A stretch of 64,000 bases of DNA from Qipengyuania flava (GCF_011762005.1 NZ_JAASQU010000002.1:558001-622000), one strand, 5' to 3'; numbered from the stretch's first letter, positions 8,801 to 17,544 are shown. Made by a program: numbers and translations. Notes: generated by a model not told the origin, from the sequence alone.

Positions 8801-9324
8801 TGGCCGACGAAACCAAGAACGAAACCGTCTCGGATCTCGCCGATCTGAAGGACATCGCCGGTGACGCGCCTCAGGGCGATGCTGCCGATATCGCTGCTAC
8901 CGCCGACGTTCCCCTGCGCGAGCAGGAACTCGACAAGGAAGGCCGCGCCTACGCAACCGGTCGCCGCAAGGACGCCACCGCTCGCGTGTGGCTGAAGCCA
9001 GGCAGCGGCAAGGTCATCGTCAATGGCAAGGACCAGGAAGTGTATTTCGCACGTCCGACGCTGCGCCTGATCATCGACCAGCCCTTCACCATCACCGATC
9101 GCCAGGGCCAGTACGACGTCGTCGCCACCGTTCGCGGTGGCGGTCTTTCGGGCCAGGCCGGTGCGGTCAAGCACGGCATCTCGCAGGCGCTCGCCAAGTA
9201 CGAGCCGGCCCTGCGCAGCACGGTCAAGGCAGCCGGCTTCCTCACCCGTGATAGCCGCGTCGTCGAGCGTAAGAAGTACGGCCGCGCCAAGGCACGGCGC
9301 AGCTTCCAGTTCTCGAAGCGCTAA
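8800..9324 (+). CDS. rpsI: 30S ribosomal protein S9
   Basis: 174 residues. The S9 domain starts near residue 47 ([23 protein letters not shown]) and ends with the invariant basic tail [18 protein letters not shown], whose last residues reach toward the P-site tRNA. The N-terminal 45 residues are an acidic Ala/Asp-rich extension absent from E. coli S9. Shorter versions of such an extension are common in alphaproteobacteria. The start A is the last base of the rplM stop, so the two are translationally coupled. A strong terminator follows 30 bp later. Confidence 0.97.
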   Translation: MADETKNETVSDLADLKDIAGDAPQGDAADIAATADVPLREQELDKEGRAYATGRRKDATARVWLKPGSGKVIVNGKDQEVYFARPTLRLIIDQPFTITDRQGQYDVVATVRGGGLSGQAGAVKHGISQALAKYEPALRSTVKAAGFLTRDSRVVERKKYGRAKARRSFQFSKR

Positions 9325-9353
9325 AGCCTACCCGATCTTATCGATCACCGAGT

Positions 9354-9386
9354 GGGGCGGTTCCGCGAGGAGCCGCCCCTTTCCTT
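9354..9386 (+). terminator. rho-independent terminator of rplM-rpsI
   Basis: GGGGCGG at 9354-9360 pairs with CCGCCCC at 9373-9379 across a short loop, followed by TTTCCTT. It lies directly after rpsI. Confidence 0.8.
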
Positions 9387-9400
9387 TGCCGACTCGCCGT

Positions 9401-9598
9401 TCAGCGCTGGAGCATCATGATGCCCCACGCCAGCGCGGTGCCGCCGAGGAACAGCGGCCACGACCAGTAGAAATCATACTGGTACAGTTCGGCGCGAAAG
9501 ATCGACAATTGGCCGCCTTTCGAACCCTGCGAGCCGATCGGCAGCGCAACGACGAGAGTTAGGATTACGCCCAGCGGCAATGCCTTGAACAGTTCCAT
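9401..9598 (-). CDS. small membrane protein, unknown
   Basis: 65 residues with two hydrophobic segments (ALPLGVILTLVVALPIG at 6-22 and WPLFLGGTALAWGIMML near 47-63) separated by a polar loop with Tyr and Gln residues (AELYQYDFYWSW). It is the only gene between the rpsI terminator and the phosphoesterase, and its length and membrane layout look genuine. The family is not recognised and no function is proposed. Confidence 0.6.
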   Translation of the reverse strand: MELFKALPLGVILTLVVALPIGSQGSKGGQLSIFRAELYQYDFYWSWPLFLGGTALAWGIMMLQR

Positions 9599-9685
9599 AG
9601 CTCGCTACCCTGCCGGTTTGTTTCTCGGACAGGATAGTCGGGCGGGGCTTGCCTGTAAGCTGCGGTATACCCTTAGAGAATCTGG

Positions 9686-10546
9686 TTAATGAACGGGCGG
9701 ATCGACCCGCGGCACCTGCCGCACCGGGGCGACGGGTTCACCCTCGCGGCGCGGTGGCATCGCATTCTCGGGTACGTCATCGATCTGCATGTCGGATGTC
9801 TCCACATCCTGCAGATTGCGGACGCAGACTTCAAGCGTCTCGCCGTTCCAGGTGATTTCATTGAAGCTGGGCGGGGTCGATCGTGTGCGTTGTGAAAGCG
9901 TGCCTGCGCCGATCATGCGAACGGCCCCTTCGGTCGTCTCCTCCATGATATCGAACGCGTCATGCACATGGCCGGAAAGCACTGCCGTGACATTGCGCCG
10001 AGCCAATTCGCGCAACGCACGATCGCCATGCTTGGTCAACGCAGTTCCCTGGGTTCCGACTTCGCGCAGGGGGTGATGCACGGCAACCAACGATCGCGTC
10101 CCCGCCGGCAGCGCATCGAGCGCTGAGAGGCAACGGTCGAGAGCGTCGCGGCTGACCCAGCCTTTCGACCAGTTCAGGCGCGGCTGCATGCGGACCGCAG
10201 TCTTGAGTGGAACGATCGCCAACGAGCCGAGATCAAGTTCCTGCTCGACCTTCTCCTTCATGCCGTGGAAACGCTTGTAGGGTGTGAGAAAGCGCTCCAG
10301 CAGGTTGAAATAGGGCATGTCATGGTTGCCCACTTCCACCGTCACCGGCGCCGCGAGCGAATTGATCCATTGCGTCGCCGCCGCGAATTCGCGGTGTCGG
10401 GCGCGCATCGTGAGATCGCCGGTGATCGCCACCGCATCGGGGCGCTGTTCGGCGATCTCCTGCTTGACCCAATCGAGCGCACGATTGTTCTCGAGCCCGA
10501 AGTGAATGTCAGAGAGATGGAAGATACGGCGGAGTTCAGAAGCCAT
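9686..10546 (-). CDS. calcineurin-like metallophosphoesterase
   Basis: 286 residues. All the metal-binding motifs of the family are present in order: LSDIHFG (about 11-17), GDLT (42-45), GNHD (72-75), HHPLRE (155-160) and GHVHDAF (194-200). These coordinate a two-metal centre that cleaves phosphoester bonds. A proline-rich tail of about 35 residues follows the catalytic domain. The start overlaps the end of the lipid-kinase-like gene by 11 bp on the same strand, so the two are coupled. Similar proteins act on cyclic nucleotides or on UDP-diacylglucosamine. The DAGK neighbour makes a lipid substrate conceivable, but that is inference. Confidence 0.87.
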   Translation of the reverse strand: MASELRRIFHLSDIHFGLENNRALDWVKQEIAEQRPDAVAITGDLTMRARHREFAAATQWINSLAAPVTVEVGNHDMPYFNLLERFLTPYKRFHGMKEKVEQELDLGSLAIVPLKTAVRMQPRLNWSKGWVSRDALDRCLSALDALPAGTRSLVAVHHPLREVGTQGTALTKHGDRALRELARRNVTAVLSGHVHDAFDIMEETTEGAVRMIGAGTLSQRTRSTPPSFNEITWNGETLEVCVRNLQDVETSDMQIDDVPENAMPPRREGEPVAPVRQVPRVDPPVH

Positions 10547-11399
10547 GCGCGCTCGCTAGCAGATCGACGGGGCATTCAGCCACTGTGAATTGGGCGCGAT
10601 TGCCGAGCTTTGCAGGCTCGCCGTCGATGAGTATGTCGAGCGGCTGGTCGTCACAGCTCTCGATAACCAATCGGTCGAGCAGGCCCAAGCGCTCATGCGG
10701 TCCTTCGCGGAACCGGCGGCGCAGCACTGCCCAGCTTTGCTGGAGGAATTCGCCGGCACTTTCGAGGCGGTAACCGTCGACCTGAATGCCGCGGTGGCTG
10801 GGGGTCAGCTCGATGAGTGGATAGCCATCGGCATGGCCGCGCGCGGGATCGACCATCCGTACCCGCGGACCGGCGGTCGTTTCGGCAAGCGCATCGCTGG
10901 CGTTCTGCGCGAACTCCGCCAGATCGCGATCGCGCATCGCTTCGCGCACTTCCGCCCACGCTGTGCCAGGTCCAACCAGCAGGCCTGCATGGGCGCGGCC
11001 TGCGGTGCAGCAGGCCATCAGCGGGCGCACCTTGCGATAGGCGTGACGGGCAATCCGCGTGAGGATGGCCTCGCAATCCACATCCTCGCCATGCAGTCGC
11101 GTGCTGAGCAGGTTCATCGTGCCACCCGGCAACACCAGTATCTCGCCATCCCATCCCGTGGCTGCCTCGATAATGGCGTTGAGCGTGCCATCGCCGGTAA
11201 AGACGACCAGCCGCCGGACCTGGTTGCGATCCAGCTCTTCGCGGGTCGGAAGGGTCCGGTCGGGGAACTCGATCGTTTCCGAGACCGCGCAATCGTGGCG
11301 CGACAGCGCGTCTTCGAGGTGTTCGCGCGCGGCTTCGCTATTGCTGCCGCTGCGCGCATTCACGACCAGCCAGGCGTGCGATTGGTCCATGCCGACCAA
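10536..11399 (-). CDS. diacylglycerol kinase-like (DAGK catalytic domain) protein
   Basis: 287 residues. The nucleotide-binding core reads LVVNARSGS near residue 11, VFTGDGTLNAIIEAATG near 66 and VLPGGTMNLLS near 90, the conserved GDGT and GGTxN motifs of the DagK/YegS/sphingosine-kinase superfamily. By family it phosphorylates a lipid or sphingoid hydroxyl group, which would fit a sphingolipid-bearing organism, but the substrate is unknown. The last residues (VDLLASAHGF) are encoded within the 11-bp overlap with the phosphoesterase. It lies 27 bp after the small membrane-protein gene on the same strand. Confidence 0.85.
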   Translation of the reverse strand: MVGMDQSHAWLVVNARSGSNSEAAREHLEDALSRHDCAVSETIEFPDRTLPTREELDRNQVRRLVVFTGDGTLNAIIEAATGWDGEILVLPGGTMNLLSTRLHGEDVDCEAILTRIARHAYRKVRPLMACCTAGRAHAGLLVGPGTAWAEVREAMRDRDLAEFAQNASDALAETTAGPRVRMVDPARGHADGYPLIELTPSHRGIQVDGYRLESAGEFLQQSWAVLRRRFREGPHERLGLLDRLVIESCDDQPLDILIDGEPAKLGNRAQFTVAECPVDLLASAHGF

Positions 11400-11426
11400 G
11401 CGCGAAAGCTGACGTCCGGTTCCCGG

Positions 11427-11693
11427 CTAATCGCTCCCACCCAGTAGCACCCATGCGGTGCCCGCATTGATCAGCGTATAGAGTGCATAGACCCACGCGG
11501 CCGAGGGCCACCCATTCGCCGCCAGCAGCATCGCCAACAAGAGTATGAGGAATTCGAACGCCAGAGAAAGACGCCCGCCATTGGCGCGCAGCGCCGGGGG
11601 CAGGCTGGCCAACAGGGGGTGATCCGAATCGAGCATCGCGCGATGCAGCGCAAAATTGGCGATCCCGAGAATGAAGAGAATGCCGATGGTCAT
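11427..11693 (-). CDS. small membrane protein, unknown
   Basis: 88 residues with three predicted membrane segments: IGILFILGIANFALHRAM, LAFEFLILLLAMLLAAN and AAWVYALYTLINAGTAWVLL. It is the first gene of a probable minus-strand group with the DAGK-like and phosphoesterase genes, which follow at 27 bp and then an 11-bp overlap. No family is recognised. A role at the inner membrane in the same lipid-related process is possible from position only. Confidence 0.6.
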   Translation of the reverse strand: MTIGILFILGIANFALHRAMLDSDHPLLASLPPALRANGGRLSLAFEFLILLLAMLLAANGWPSAAWVYALYTLINAGTAWVLLGGSD

Positions 11694-11799
11694 GCGACAA
11701 GCGCCTTAGCCGTGTCGTCCGCCGATGGGCAAACGCCATTGGTCGGGCCGAACGAGCAGCCCGTCCAATCGCCTTGCCGTCGGTCGATCACCGTTCGTG

Positions 11800-11825
11800 A
11801 TTACAGATGTAGCCATGTAATACAG
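11800..11825 (+). promoter_or_regulatory. candidate operator upstream of urcA
   Basis: The segment holds TACA-GA-TGTA (11802-11811) and ATGTAATACAG (11815-11825). ATTACA at 11800 and TGTAAT at 11816 form an inverted repeat. The core ATGTAATACAG recurs exactly upstream of the PCMT-tolC genes. The regulator is unknown. Confidence 0.4.
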
Positions 11826-11887
11826 TTGGTGCGGCGGGCCCCTCCCCCTCAATTGATCGGGTCCGCCGCAAACCAGGAGATGGAACC

Positions 11888-12181
11888 ATGAAGACAGCCC
11901 TCGCTACCCTCGCCGCCGCCGGTCTCGCCCTCAGCGCCACCGCTGCGCAGGCCGAAACGGTCCATGTTACCTACGACGATCTCGATCTCGGCAGCATCGC
12001 CGGACAGAAGGTGCTCTCCGCGCGCATCGATCGCGCCGCGCGCAAGGTCTGCGGCCACGATCGCGCTGGTACGCGCAACCTGCGGATGGATCAGATGACC
12101 CGCAACTGTTTCAACCAGGCAAAGGCGGAGGCGGGCAAGCAGTTCGCCGCGCGCGTGAGCGAACAGGCACTGGGCGGCTAA
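11888..12181 (+). CDS. UrcA family protein
   Basis: 97 residues, secreted: MKTALATLAAAGLALSATAAQA is a clear Sec signal peptide with an AxA cleavage site. The mature part holds the family core VTYDDLDLGSIAGQKVLSARIDRAARKVCG and a second cysteine in TRNCFNQAK, which may form a disulfide. UrcA proteins are common in Caulobacterales and Sphingomonadales and have no established function. The gene is monocistronic, with a dyad-rich promoter region and a strong terminator. Confidence 0.88.
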   Translation: MKTALATLAAAGLALSATAAQAETVHVTYDDLDLGSIAGQKVLSARIDRAARKVCGHDRAGTRNLRMDQMTRNCFNQAKAEAGKQFAARVSEQALGG

Positions 12182-12203
12182 CAACCCCAAGCACGCCCAT
12201 TGC

Positions 12204-12248
12204 GGACCCCGGCCGGATGCAGTCCCCCGGCCGGGGTCCTTTTCGTTT
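12204..12248 (+). terminator. rho-independent terminator of urcA
   Basis: A perfect 13-bp stem: 12204-12216 pairs with 12227-12239 around a 10-base loop, followed by TTTTCGTTT. It lies 22 bp after the urcA stop. Confidence 0.9.
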
Positions 12249-12279
12249 GAAGATTGAACGTTCGTTTGAAGATTGAACG
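12242..12279. repeat. two exact tandem copies of a 19-bp unit
   Basis: TTCGTTTGAAGATTGAACG occurs at 12242-12260 and again at 12261-12279 with no gap. The first copy overlaps the T-tract of the urcA terminator. It probably arose by slippage or local duplication. Confidence 0.9.
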
Positions 12280-12308
12280 GCCGCAGGCTTGGAGCGGTCT
12301 GTGCGCGC

Positions 12309-13058
12309 CTAACGGCCAGCCATCGCCTTGACCTTGGGCAGGTAGGTCCGCCCGATCCGCAGGGCCTCATCGTCGCCCATTTCGACAGACCACACGCCAA
12401 GCCCGTCGTGCCGCAAACCGGTAATCCGGTCCTTGCGCAGGATGGTGGAGCGGTGGATGCGGATGAACTTGTCCGGATCGAGGCGCTTTTCCAGTCCGGC
12501 AATGGTTTGCAGCAGCAGATAGGTCCGCGCCGCTTCTCCCTCGCCCACATGCAGTCGGACATAGTCGCGTTCGGCGTCGATCCGCCCGACTTCGGAAGTC
12601 GCAATGCGGATCAGTTCGCTGCGATGCGGGATCCACAGTTCCTCGAGCCAGGCGCTGTCGGTGCGTTCGCCGTCACCGCGTCGGGCGATCGCGCGGGCCA
12701 CGGCGCGTTCGAGCCGCTCGGGCTTGACCGGCTTGAGGACGTAATCGACCGCCTCGAGGTCGAAGGCTTCGACTGCGTAATTGTCATGTGCGGTGACGAA
12801 GACGATCGCGGGGCTTTGTGCCTTGTCGGTGAGCGCCTTCGCAACCGACATGCCATCGACTTCGGGCATCGTCATGTCGAGCAGGACGAGATCGGGCTCC
12901 AGCGCCTCGATCAACCGCAAGGCCTGTGCCCCGTCGCTCGCCGTTCCGACCACCTGCAATTCGCCGATCTTCGCGCAGATGACCTGCATGCGTTCGACCG
13001 CAAGCGGTTCGTCATCGACGATAAGCGTCTTGAGCCTGGAAGCGGGTTCGTCAGCCAT
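12309..13058 (-). CDS. LytTR-family response regulator
   Basis: 249 residues. The receiver domain (about 8-125) has the acidic pair D15-D16, the phospho-acceptor D61 (LVLLDMTMPEVDG), T89 and K108 (DYVLKP). The C-terminal 100 residues (about 145-249) form a LytTR DNA-binding domain with the signatures GRIDAERDYVRLHV and KFIRIHRSTILRKDRI. It is a LytR/AlgR-type transcription factor. The start overlaps the end of the kinase gene by 8 bp, so the two form a two-component pair. Targets are unknown; urcA lies just beyond its 3' end. Confidence 0.92.
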   Translation of the reverse strand: MADEPASRLKTLIVDDEPLAVERMQVICAKIGELQVVGTASDGAQALRLIEALEPDLVLLDMTMPEVDGMSVAKALTDKAQSPAIVFVTAHDNYAVEAFDLEAVDYVLKPVKPERLERAVARAIARRGDGERTDSAWLEELWIPHRSELIRIATSEVGRIDAERDYVRLHVGEGEAARTYLLLQTIAGLEKRLDPDKFIRIHRSTILRKDRITGLRHDGLGVWSVEMGDDEALRIGRTYLPKVKAMAGR

Positions 13059-14292
13059 GTTTCACCATCGGTAGTCTGAGTTCGGTCTCATAGCCCGTCA
13101 GCGACGGCCCCGAAACGATCGTCGCGGCATTGCCGAAGCGGGCCTCGATCCGGTCGCGGACATTGGCAAGGCCGATGCCGAAACCGTGATGGCCCGACGT
13201 TCCGGGGCCATCATCGCTGACGGTGAGGACAAGGCGGCCGTATTCCTCGCGCGCTGCAATGGTGATCGTGACCGGCCGGCTCGAAGCGGAGACACCATAT
13301 TTTACCGAGTTTTCGACCAACGGCTGCAGGATCATTCCGGGCACCTTGAAGTGGGCCAATTCGGAAGGGAGATCGACGCGGACCTTGAGACGTTCGGGGA
13401 ACCGCACCGATTCGATTTCGAGGTAATGCTCTTGCAGGTCGATTTCGTCCTCGAGGCTGACATCGCCCGTGGGATCGTCCGCGAGGCTGTGCCGGTAGAA
13501 GCGCGAAATCGTCTGGATCATCTGTTCTGCCCGGTCGGCCTTGCCGGTCATGACCAGCGCGGACAGCGAATTCAGCGTGTTGAACAGGAAATGCGGATTC
13601 ACCTGGTAGCGGAGCGAGCGCAGCTCGGCCGCCTTGGCCGCACTGCGGAAGCGCTCGCCGCGGCGCTCTGCGGCCCGGGCTTGCGCGCCCGCAAGCAGGG
13701 CAAGAAACAGCGCAGCCCAGGCCAGCAGCAGGAAGTAGCGCCCGATCGCCAGGTCGAAGGTCATCTTCCACTGGTCGAGCGAGGTCGGCGCAGGCGCGAT
13801 CAGCACGCTTTGCGGGACCGCTTCCTCCGCCTGTTCGACATCCTCGCCAATCTGCGCGCGGGGTAGGTCGATCAGCAAATTGCCGGCGTCGTCGCGGCGC
13901 AGGGCTATGCCGCGTTCCTTCCCCATTTCCTGCTCGATCTTTTCCTCAATCGAATCGAAAATCCAGCGATTGGCCTGGGCGATCATCATCGCCCCCGGCA
14001 TGGCGGCGATCAGCGTGACCGCGATCTTGATCCCCAGCGAGCGATCCTCGACCACGCGCAGGATCAGCCACAGCAGGCCGGTCACCGCGACACCAATGAT
14101 ACAGACCAGAGCGCGCCGCCACAAAAGCTCGTCCTGGAACTCGAGCCCAACGACGACGCCGCGCAAGGTGATCAGGAGGAAATAGCACAGCCAAACGCCT
14201 GCCATGGAGGCGAAGACCACTTTGCCGGACAGGCGCTCGCTATCGGGATTCATCTGGCGTTCATCGATCGACACGCTTTGCGATGTGCCCAT
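13051..14292 (-). CDS. LytS-type sensor histidine kinase
   Basis: About 413 residues from the start chosen here. Membrane segments lie near the N-terminus (VVFASMAGVWLCYFLLITL, ALVCIIGVAVTGLLWLIL, IAVTLIAAMPGAMMIA), and another, YFLLLAWAALFLALLAG, precedes the catalytic part. The His_kinase domain has the phospho-acceptor motif QVNPHFLFNTLNSLSALV, and the ATPase has PLVENSVKYG and SDDGPGTSGHHGFGIGLANVRDR. It pairs with the LytTR regulator, overlapping it by 8 bp. The frame is open to 14457, but those 55 residues are polar and low-complexity. Starts at 14292 and 14253 are both possible, and neither has a good ribosome binding site. Confidence 0.85.
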   Translation of the reverse strand: MGTSQSVSIDERQMNPDSERLSGKVVFASMAGVWLCYFLLITLRGVVVGLEFQDELLWRRALVCIIGVAVTGLLWLILRVVEDRSLGIKIAVTLIAAMPGAMMIAQANRWIFDSIEEKIEQEMGKERGIALRRDDAGNLLIDLPRAQIGEDVEQAEEAVPQSVLIAPAPTSLDQWKMTFDLAIGRYFLLLAWAALFLALLAGAQARAAERRGERFRSAAKAAELRSLRYQVNPHFLFNTLNSLSALVMTGKADRAEQMIQTISRFYRHSLADDPTGDVSLEDEIDLQEHYLEIESVRFPERLKVRVDLPSELAHFKVPGMILQPLVENSVKYGVSASSRPVTITIAAREEYGRLVLTVSDDGPGTSGHHGFGIGLANVRDRIEARFGNAATIVSGPSLTGYETELRLPMVKHG

Positions 14293-14500
14293 TCGCACGG
14301 GGAATTGCCAGCACGGCGGTCGAACGCGCTGTGCGGTTGGTCGACTGTCCGCATCGGTAGCCGCCGCAGCATTCCCCGCGCGAAGTCGCTCATCGCCCGC
14401 CATTCCCATGTTGCAGATTTGCGCTCCCCTGTCCGTACGAACGGCGGCAGGGGTCAAACAGCTTGGCCCCGGGAGGCCAGACGCCTAAGGCAACCGGAGC

Positions 14501-14530
14501 TTGCATAAGCGTGTTATTGATGTAATACAG
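14501..14530 (+). promoter_or_regulatory. candidate promoter and shared motif upstream of PCMT-tolC
   Basis: TTGCAT (14501-14506), 16 bases, then TAATAC (14523-14528) could form a promoter. The -10 lies inside ATGTAATACAG (14520-14530), identical to the urcA upstream motif. A repressor there would block the -10. Confidence 0.4.
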
Positions 14531-14544
14531 CTCGCGGAACAATC

Positions 14545-15141
14545 ATGACCCTGACCACCACCCGCCCCGACTATGCCGTTGCCCGCAAGGCGATGATCGA
14601 CAGCCAGTTGCGCACCAGCGGCGTCAACGAAGCCTTCGTGCTCGAGCGCATGAGCGCTGTGCCGCGCGAGGAGTTCGTCCCCGAGGGCGCGCGCGCCACC
14701 GCCTATATGGATCGCGCGATCCGGCTCGAAACCGGCGGCTTTCTGCCCGCCCCGCTGTTTCATGGCGCGTTGCTGGCCGAAGCGCATCCGACCGCGGACG
14801 ATAGTGTCCTCGTCGTCGATGCCGGGAGCGGGTACCTGCCTGCACTGGTCGAACCGCTGGTCGGCTCGCTCGATACCATGGCTCCCGAAAAGGCCGCCAA
14901 TGGCAGCAAGCGCGGCGATTACACGCTGGTGCTGGTCGACGGGGCGATTGAACACGTGCCCGCTTCGCTGGCCAAGCTGGTCGGCGAGGGCGGCCGGATC
15001 GTCACCGGCATGGTCGATCGCGGCGTCACGCGGCTGGCCACCGGCCGCAAGTCGGGCAAGGCTCTCGCCCTGCTCCCGCTCGCCGAAATGGGTATCCCGC
15101 GGCTTGGTGCTTTCGACCGGCCGCAAAACTGGAGTTTCTGA
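14545..15141 (+). CDS. PCMT-family methyltransferase-like protein, degenerate
   Basis: 198 residues, related to protein-L-isoaspartate O-methyltransferase: AMIDSQLRTSGVNEAFVLERMSAVPREEFVPEGARATAY is the typical family N-terminus. Motif I is weak (VLVVDAGSGYLPALVEPL instead of the usual GxGSGYxAAxLA) and the conserved GQTISQP segment is replaced by GGFLPAPLFHG. Part of the Rossmann core also appears to be missing before DYTLVLVDGAIEHVPASL. It may not repair isoaspartate. The stop is immediately followed by the tolC start, a pairing seen in other alphaproteobacteria, which suggests a role tied to the outer-membrane channel. Confidence 0.75.
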   Translation: MTLTTTRPDYAVARKAMIDSQLRTSGVNEAFVLERMSAVPREEFVPEGARATAYMDRAIRLETGGFLPAPLFHGALLAEAHPTADDSVLVVDAGSGYLPALVEPLVGSLDTMAPEKAANGSKRGDYTLVLVDGAIEHVPASLAKLVGEGGRIVTGMVDRGVTRLATGRKSGKALALLPLAEMGIPRLGAFDRPQNWSF

Positions 15142-16617
15142 ATGCGTCGCGGAGGGGTAGCACGATTGGGATTGTTCGGGGCAGGCGCATTGGCGCTGGC
15201 CGCTCCGGCACAGGCGGATACGCTTCAGGAAGCGCTGACCGAAGCCTATCTCAAGAATCCGACGCTGCTCGCCGCTCGCGCCAACCAGCGCGCCAATGAC
15301 GAGAACGTCCAGATTCAGGAAGCGCCCGGTATACCCAGCGTCAATGCGACGGGAACCTATATCGAGTTCATCAAGAAGTCGCCCAACAGCTTCACATCGC
15401 CCGACCGCACCTTGCAGGTCGGTCCCGAACTGACCGTGCCCGTCTATGCAGGGGGTGCGATCCGCAATGCGGTCAAGGCCGCGGAAGAGCGTGTCGCCGC
15501 AGGCCAGAATGACCTGCGCGCTACCGAGAGCGCCATCTTCAGCCAGGTCGTTGCCGCCTATATGGATGTGTTGCGCGCCGAAGCGCTGGTATCGCTGTCG
15601 GGCAATCAGGTCGAATTCCTCACGGTCAATCTCGAGGCGACCAGCGATCGGTTCGAGATCGGCGATCTGACGCGGACCGACGTGGCCCAGTCGCAATCGC
15701 GGCTGGCGGTCGCACGCGGCGAATTGCGCAATGCGCAGGCCAATCTGATCACCGCGCGCGAAACCTATATCCAGCTCGTCGGCGATGCGCCCGACGATCT
15801 CCAGCCGCCTCCGCCGCTGCCCAACTTGCCCGCGGATGTCGGCACCGCGGTCGATGTGGCGCTGGCCAACAATCCCGACTTGCTGGCCGCGAAAGAGCGC
15901 GCGGACGCGGCCGGTTTCGACACCGAGGTCGCCGGCGCCGGACGGCTCCCGCGGGTGTCGCTGTTCGCGGGTGCGACATACACCGATTATTTCAACACGC
16001 TCGCCGGGGGCGCGGCCGGAATCACGCAGGAAGAGACCACTGCCAATGCCGGCGTGAACCTGAGCATCCCCATATTCCAGGGCGGGCTGCCCGCCGCACG
16101 CCAGCGCCAGGCACAGGCACGCGAAACCGCCGCGCTCGAGCAGGTCATCGCGGCCGAACGCGAAACCATCGCGCAGGTCCGCGCGGCATGGTCGAGCTGG
16201 CAGGCCTCGCTCGCAGTCATCGAGAGCAGCCAGGTGGCAGTCGAAGCCGCTGCGCTCAGCCTCGAGGGGGTCCGCGCCGAAAATTCGATCGGGAGCCGCC
16301 AGATCCTCGATGTGCTCAATGCAGAGCAGGAATTGCTGAGCGCCCAGGCTCAGCTCGTGACCGCGCGCCGCAACGCCTATGTCGCGGGATTCAGCCTGCT
16401 GGCCGCCATGGGCCGCGCCGAAGCCCGCGACCTCGGCTTCTTGGGCGAAGGCGTTCTCTATGACCCGGCGGTCAATTACGAGCGGGTGAAGGGCCGTGTA
16501 TGGGACTGGGATCGCGATCCCGAACCGGTCGCCGGTGCCACCAGCACCGCGGGGATCACCGCCCCCGATGCACGTGTTTCGCCGGAGGATGAAACCGCGA
16601 CCGTTTCCGGCTATTGA
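15142..16617 (+). CDS. tolC: TolC family outer membrane protein
   Basis: 491 residues with a signal peptide (GLFGAGALALAAPAQA). Two repeats of the outer-membrane efflux protein fold follow: DTLQEALTEAYLKNPTLLAARANQRANDENVQIQEAPG begins the first, and VDVALANNPDLLAAKERADAAGFDTEVA begins the second. Long Ala/Glu-rich coiled-coil helices are visible (RQRQAQARETAALEQVIAAERETIAQV). It forms the outer-membrane exit duct for tripartite efflux pumps or type I secretion. Inner-membrane partners are not in the window. Translation starts on the base after the PCMT-like stop. Confidence 0.92.
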   Translation: MRRGGVARLGLFGAGALALAAPAQADTLQEALTEAYLKNPTLLAARANQRANDENVQIQEAPGIPSVNATGTYIEFIKKSPNSFTSPDRTLQVGPELTVPVYAGGAIRNAVKAAEERVAAGQNDLRATESAIFSQVVAAYMDVLRAEALVSLSGNQVEFLTVNLEATSDRFEIGDLTRTDVAQSQSRLAVARGELRNAQANLITARETYIQLVGDAPDDLQPPPPLPNLPADVGTAVDVALANNPDLLAAKERADAAGFDTEVAGAGRLPRVSLFAGATYTDYFNTLAGGAAGITQEETTANAGVNLSIPIFQGGLPAARQRQAQARETAALEQVIAAERETIAQVRAAWSSWQASLAVIESSQVAVEAAALSLEGVRAENSIGSRQILDVLNAEQELLSAQAQLVTARRNAYVAGFSLLAAMGRAEARDLGFLGEGVLYDPAVNYERVKGRVWDWDRDPEPVAGATSTAGITAPDARVSPEDETATVSGY

Positions 16618-16663
16618 GAGCCGTATCGAATCGGGTCGCGCCGATTCGCTGACAGGGGCTAGA

Positions 16664-17152
16664 ATGACGATGCAGCAGCACGGTGAACCTTCGGTCGAAG
16701 AGATTCTCGACTCGATCAAGAAGGTGATTGCGCGCGACAATCGCGAAGGCGCGATCCTGGAACGCCGTCGCCGCGCGGGCAATCTCACCCGCGAATCGGA
16801 AGCCGAACCCGCGGATGCCGAGGAAGCCGAGGAAGTTCTCGAACTCGTCGAGGAAACGGCGATCGATGAATCGCTGACGGACGAGTACGATGAAGACGAC
16901 AACGCAGAGGCCGATGCGCTGACACGCGGCGACACGCGCGAGGCAATGCGGCAGAATTTCGCCGCGCTCGCCATGCTGTCGCAGCCGGGCAAGCAACCCC
17001 AGATTGTGCGTTCAGGCGAAACTTCGCTCGAAGGGCTGGTCCGCGAAATGCTGCGCCCCATGCTCGCCGAGTGGCTCGATGCCAACCTTCCGGGCATGGT
17101 CGAAGACCTGGTCAAGGCCGAGATTTCCCGGATCGCGGGCAAGCGCAGCTAG
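16664..17152 (+). CDS. popZ: PopZ-like (DUF2497) pole-organising protein
   Basis: 162 residues with the layout of PopZ. There is an N-terminal helix ([18 protein letters not shown], about 8-25), a central acidic disordered stretch (about 45-90, very rich in Glu, Asp and Ala) and C-terminal oligomerisation helices ([39 protein letters not shown]). In Caulobacter, PopZ forms a polar matrix that tethers ParB bound at parS. ParA, ParB and three parS sites lie about 20 kb to the right here. The start at 16664 has AGGGG upstream. In many alphaproteobacteria valS follows this gene, but not here. Confidence 0.82.
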   Translation: MTMQQHGEPSVEEILDSIKKVIARDNREGAILERRRRAGNLTRESEAEPADAEEAEEVLELVEETAIDESLTDEYDEDDNAEADALTRGDTREAMRQNFAALAMLSQPGKQPQIVRSGETSLEGLVREMLRPMLAEWLDANLPGMVEDLVKAEISRIAGKRS

Positions 17153-17169
17153 GGACCGGCGCTGCCAGC

Positions 17170-17544
17170 TTGTCCAAGTCCGAAAAATCGCTGCACAAGG
17201 CCGAAAAGGCCCTCGCCAAGATCGGCGGCGCGCGCGCCGAACGGCAGATATTCCTGTGCGCGCTGGCCGAGAAGCAGAAATGCTGCAGCCGCGAGGATGG
17301 CAAGGCGGCGTGGGCCTATCTCAAGAAGCGCATGAAGGAGCTGGGCTTGACCGGTCGCGAGAGCACCGTCCAGCGAACCAAGGCCGATTGTCTGCAGATC
17401 TGCGCGGCCGGGCCGATTGCGGTCGTCTGGCCCGATAACGTCTGGTACCATTCGTGCCTCCCCGAAGTGCTCGAGGAAATCATCCAGCAGCACCTGATCG
17501 GCGGTGAAGTGGTCGAACGATACCGGTTGCGACCGGCGGACTAG
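17170..17544 (+). CDS. thioredoxin-like [2Fe-2S] ferredoxin
   Basis: 124 residues of the (2Fe-2S) ferredoxin family with the thioredoxin fold. Four cluster cysteines are visible: one in [12 protein letters not shown] together with the last Cys of that motif, then [11 protein letters not shown]. The C-terminal signature [36 protein letters not shown] is typical. The start is inferred to be the TTG at 17170 ([16 protein letters not shown]). It is the only start codon in frame between the popZ stop and the conserved region, but no good ribosome binding site is seen. The partner enzyme is unknown. The 3' end overlaps the next, convergent gene by 4 bp. Confidence 0.8.
   Translation: MSKSEKSLHKAEKALAKIGGARAERQIFLCALAEKQKCCSREDGKAAWAYLKKRMKELGLTGRESTVQRTKADCLQICAAGPIAVVWPDNVWYHSCLPEVLEEIIQQHLIGGEVVERYRLRPAD

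Noticed and set aside
13051..14457. Longer N-terminus of the LytS kinase from 14457
   Set aside because: The first 55 residues are polar, low-complexity and unlike the family; later starts are more likely.
14485..17142. Long open frame on the minus strand opposite PCMT-tolC-popZ
   Set aside because: It is a GC-driven shadow of three well-recognised plus-strand genes; the translation matches no family and crosses several gene boundaries.
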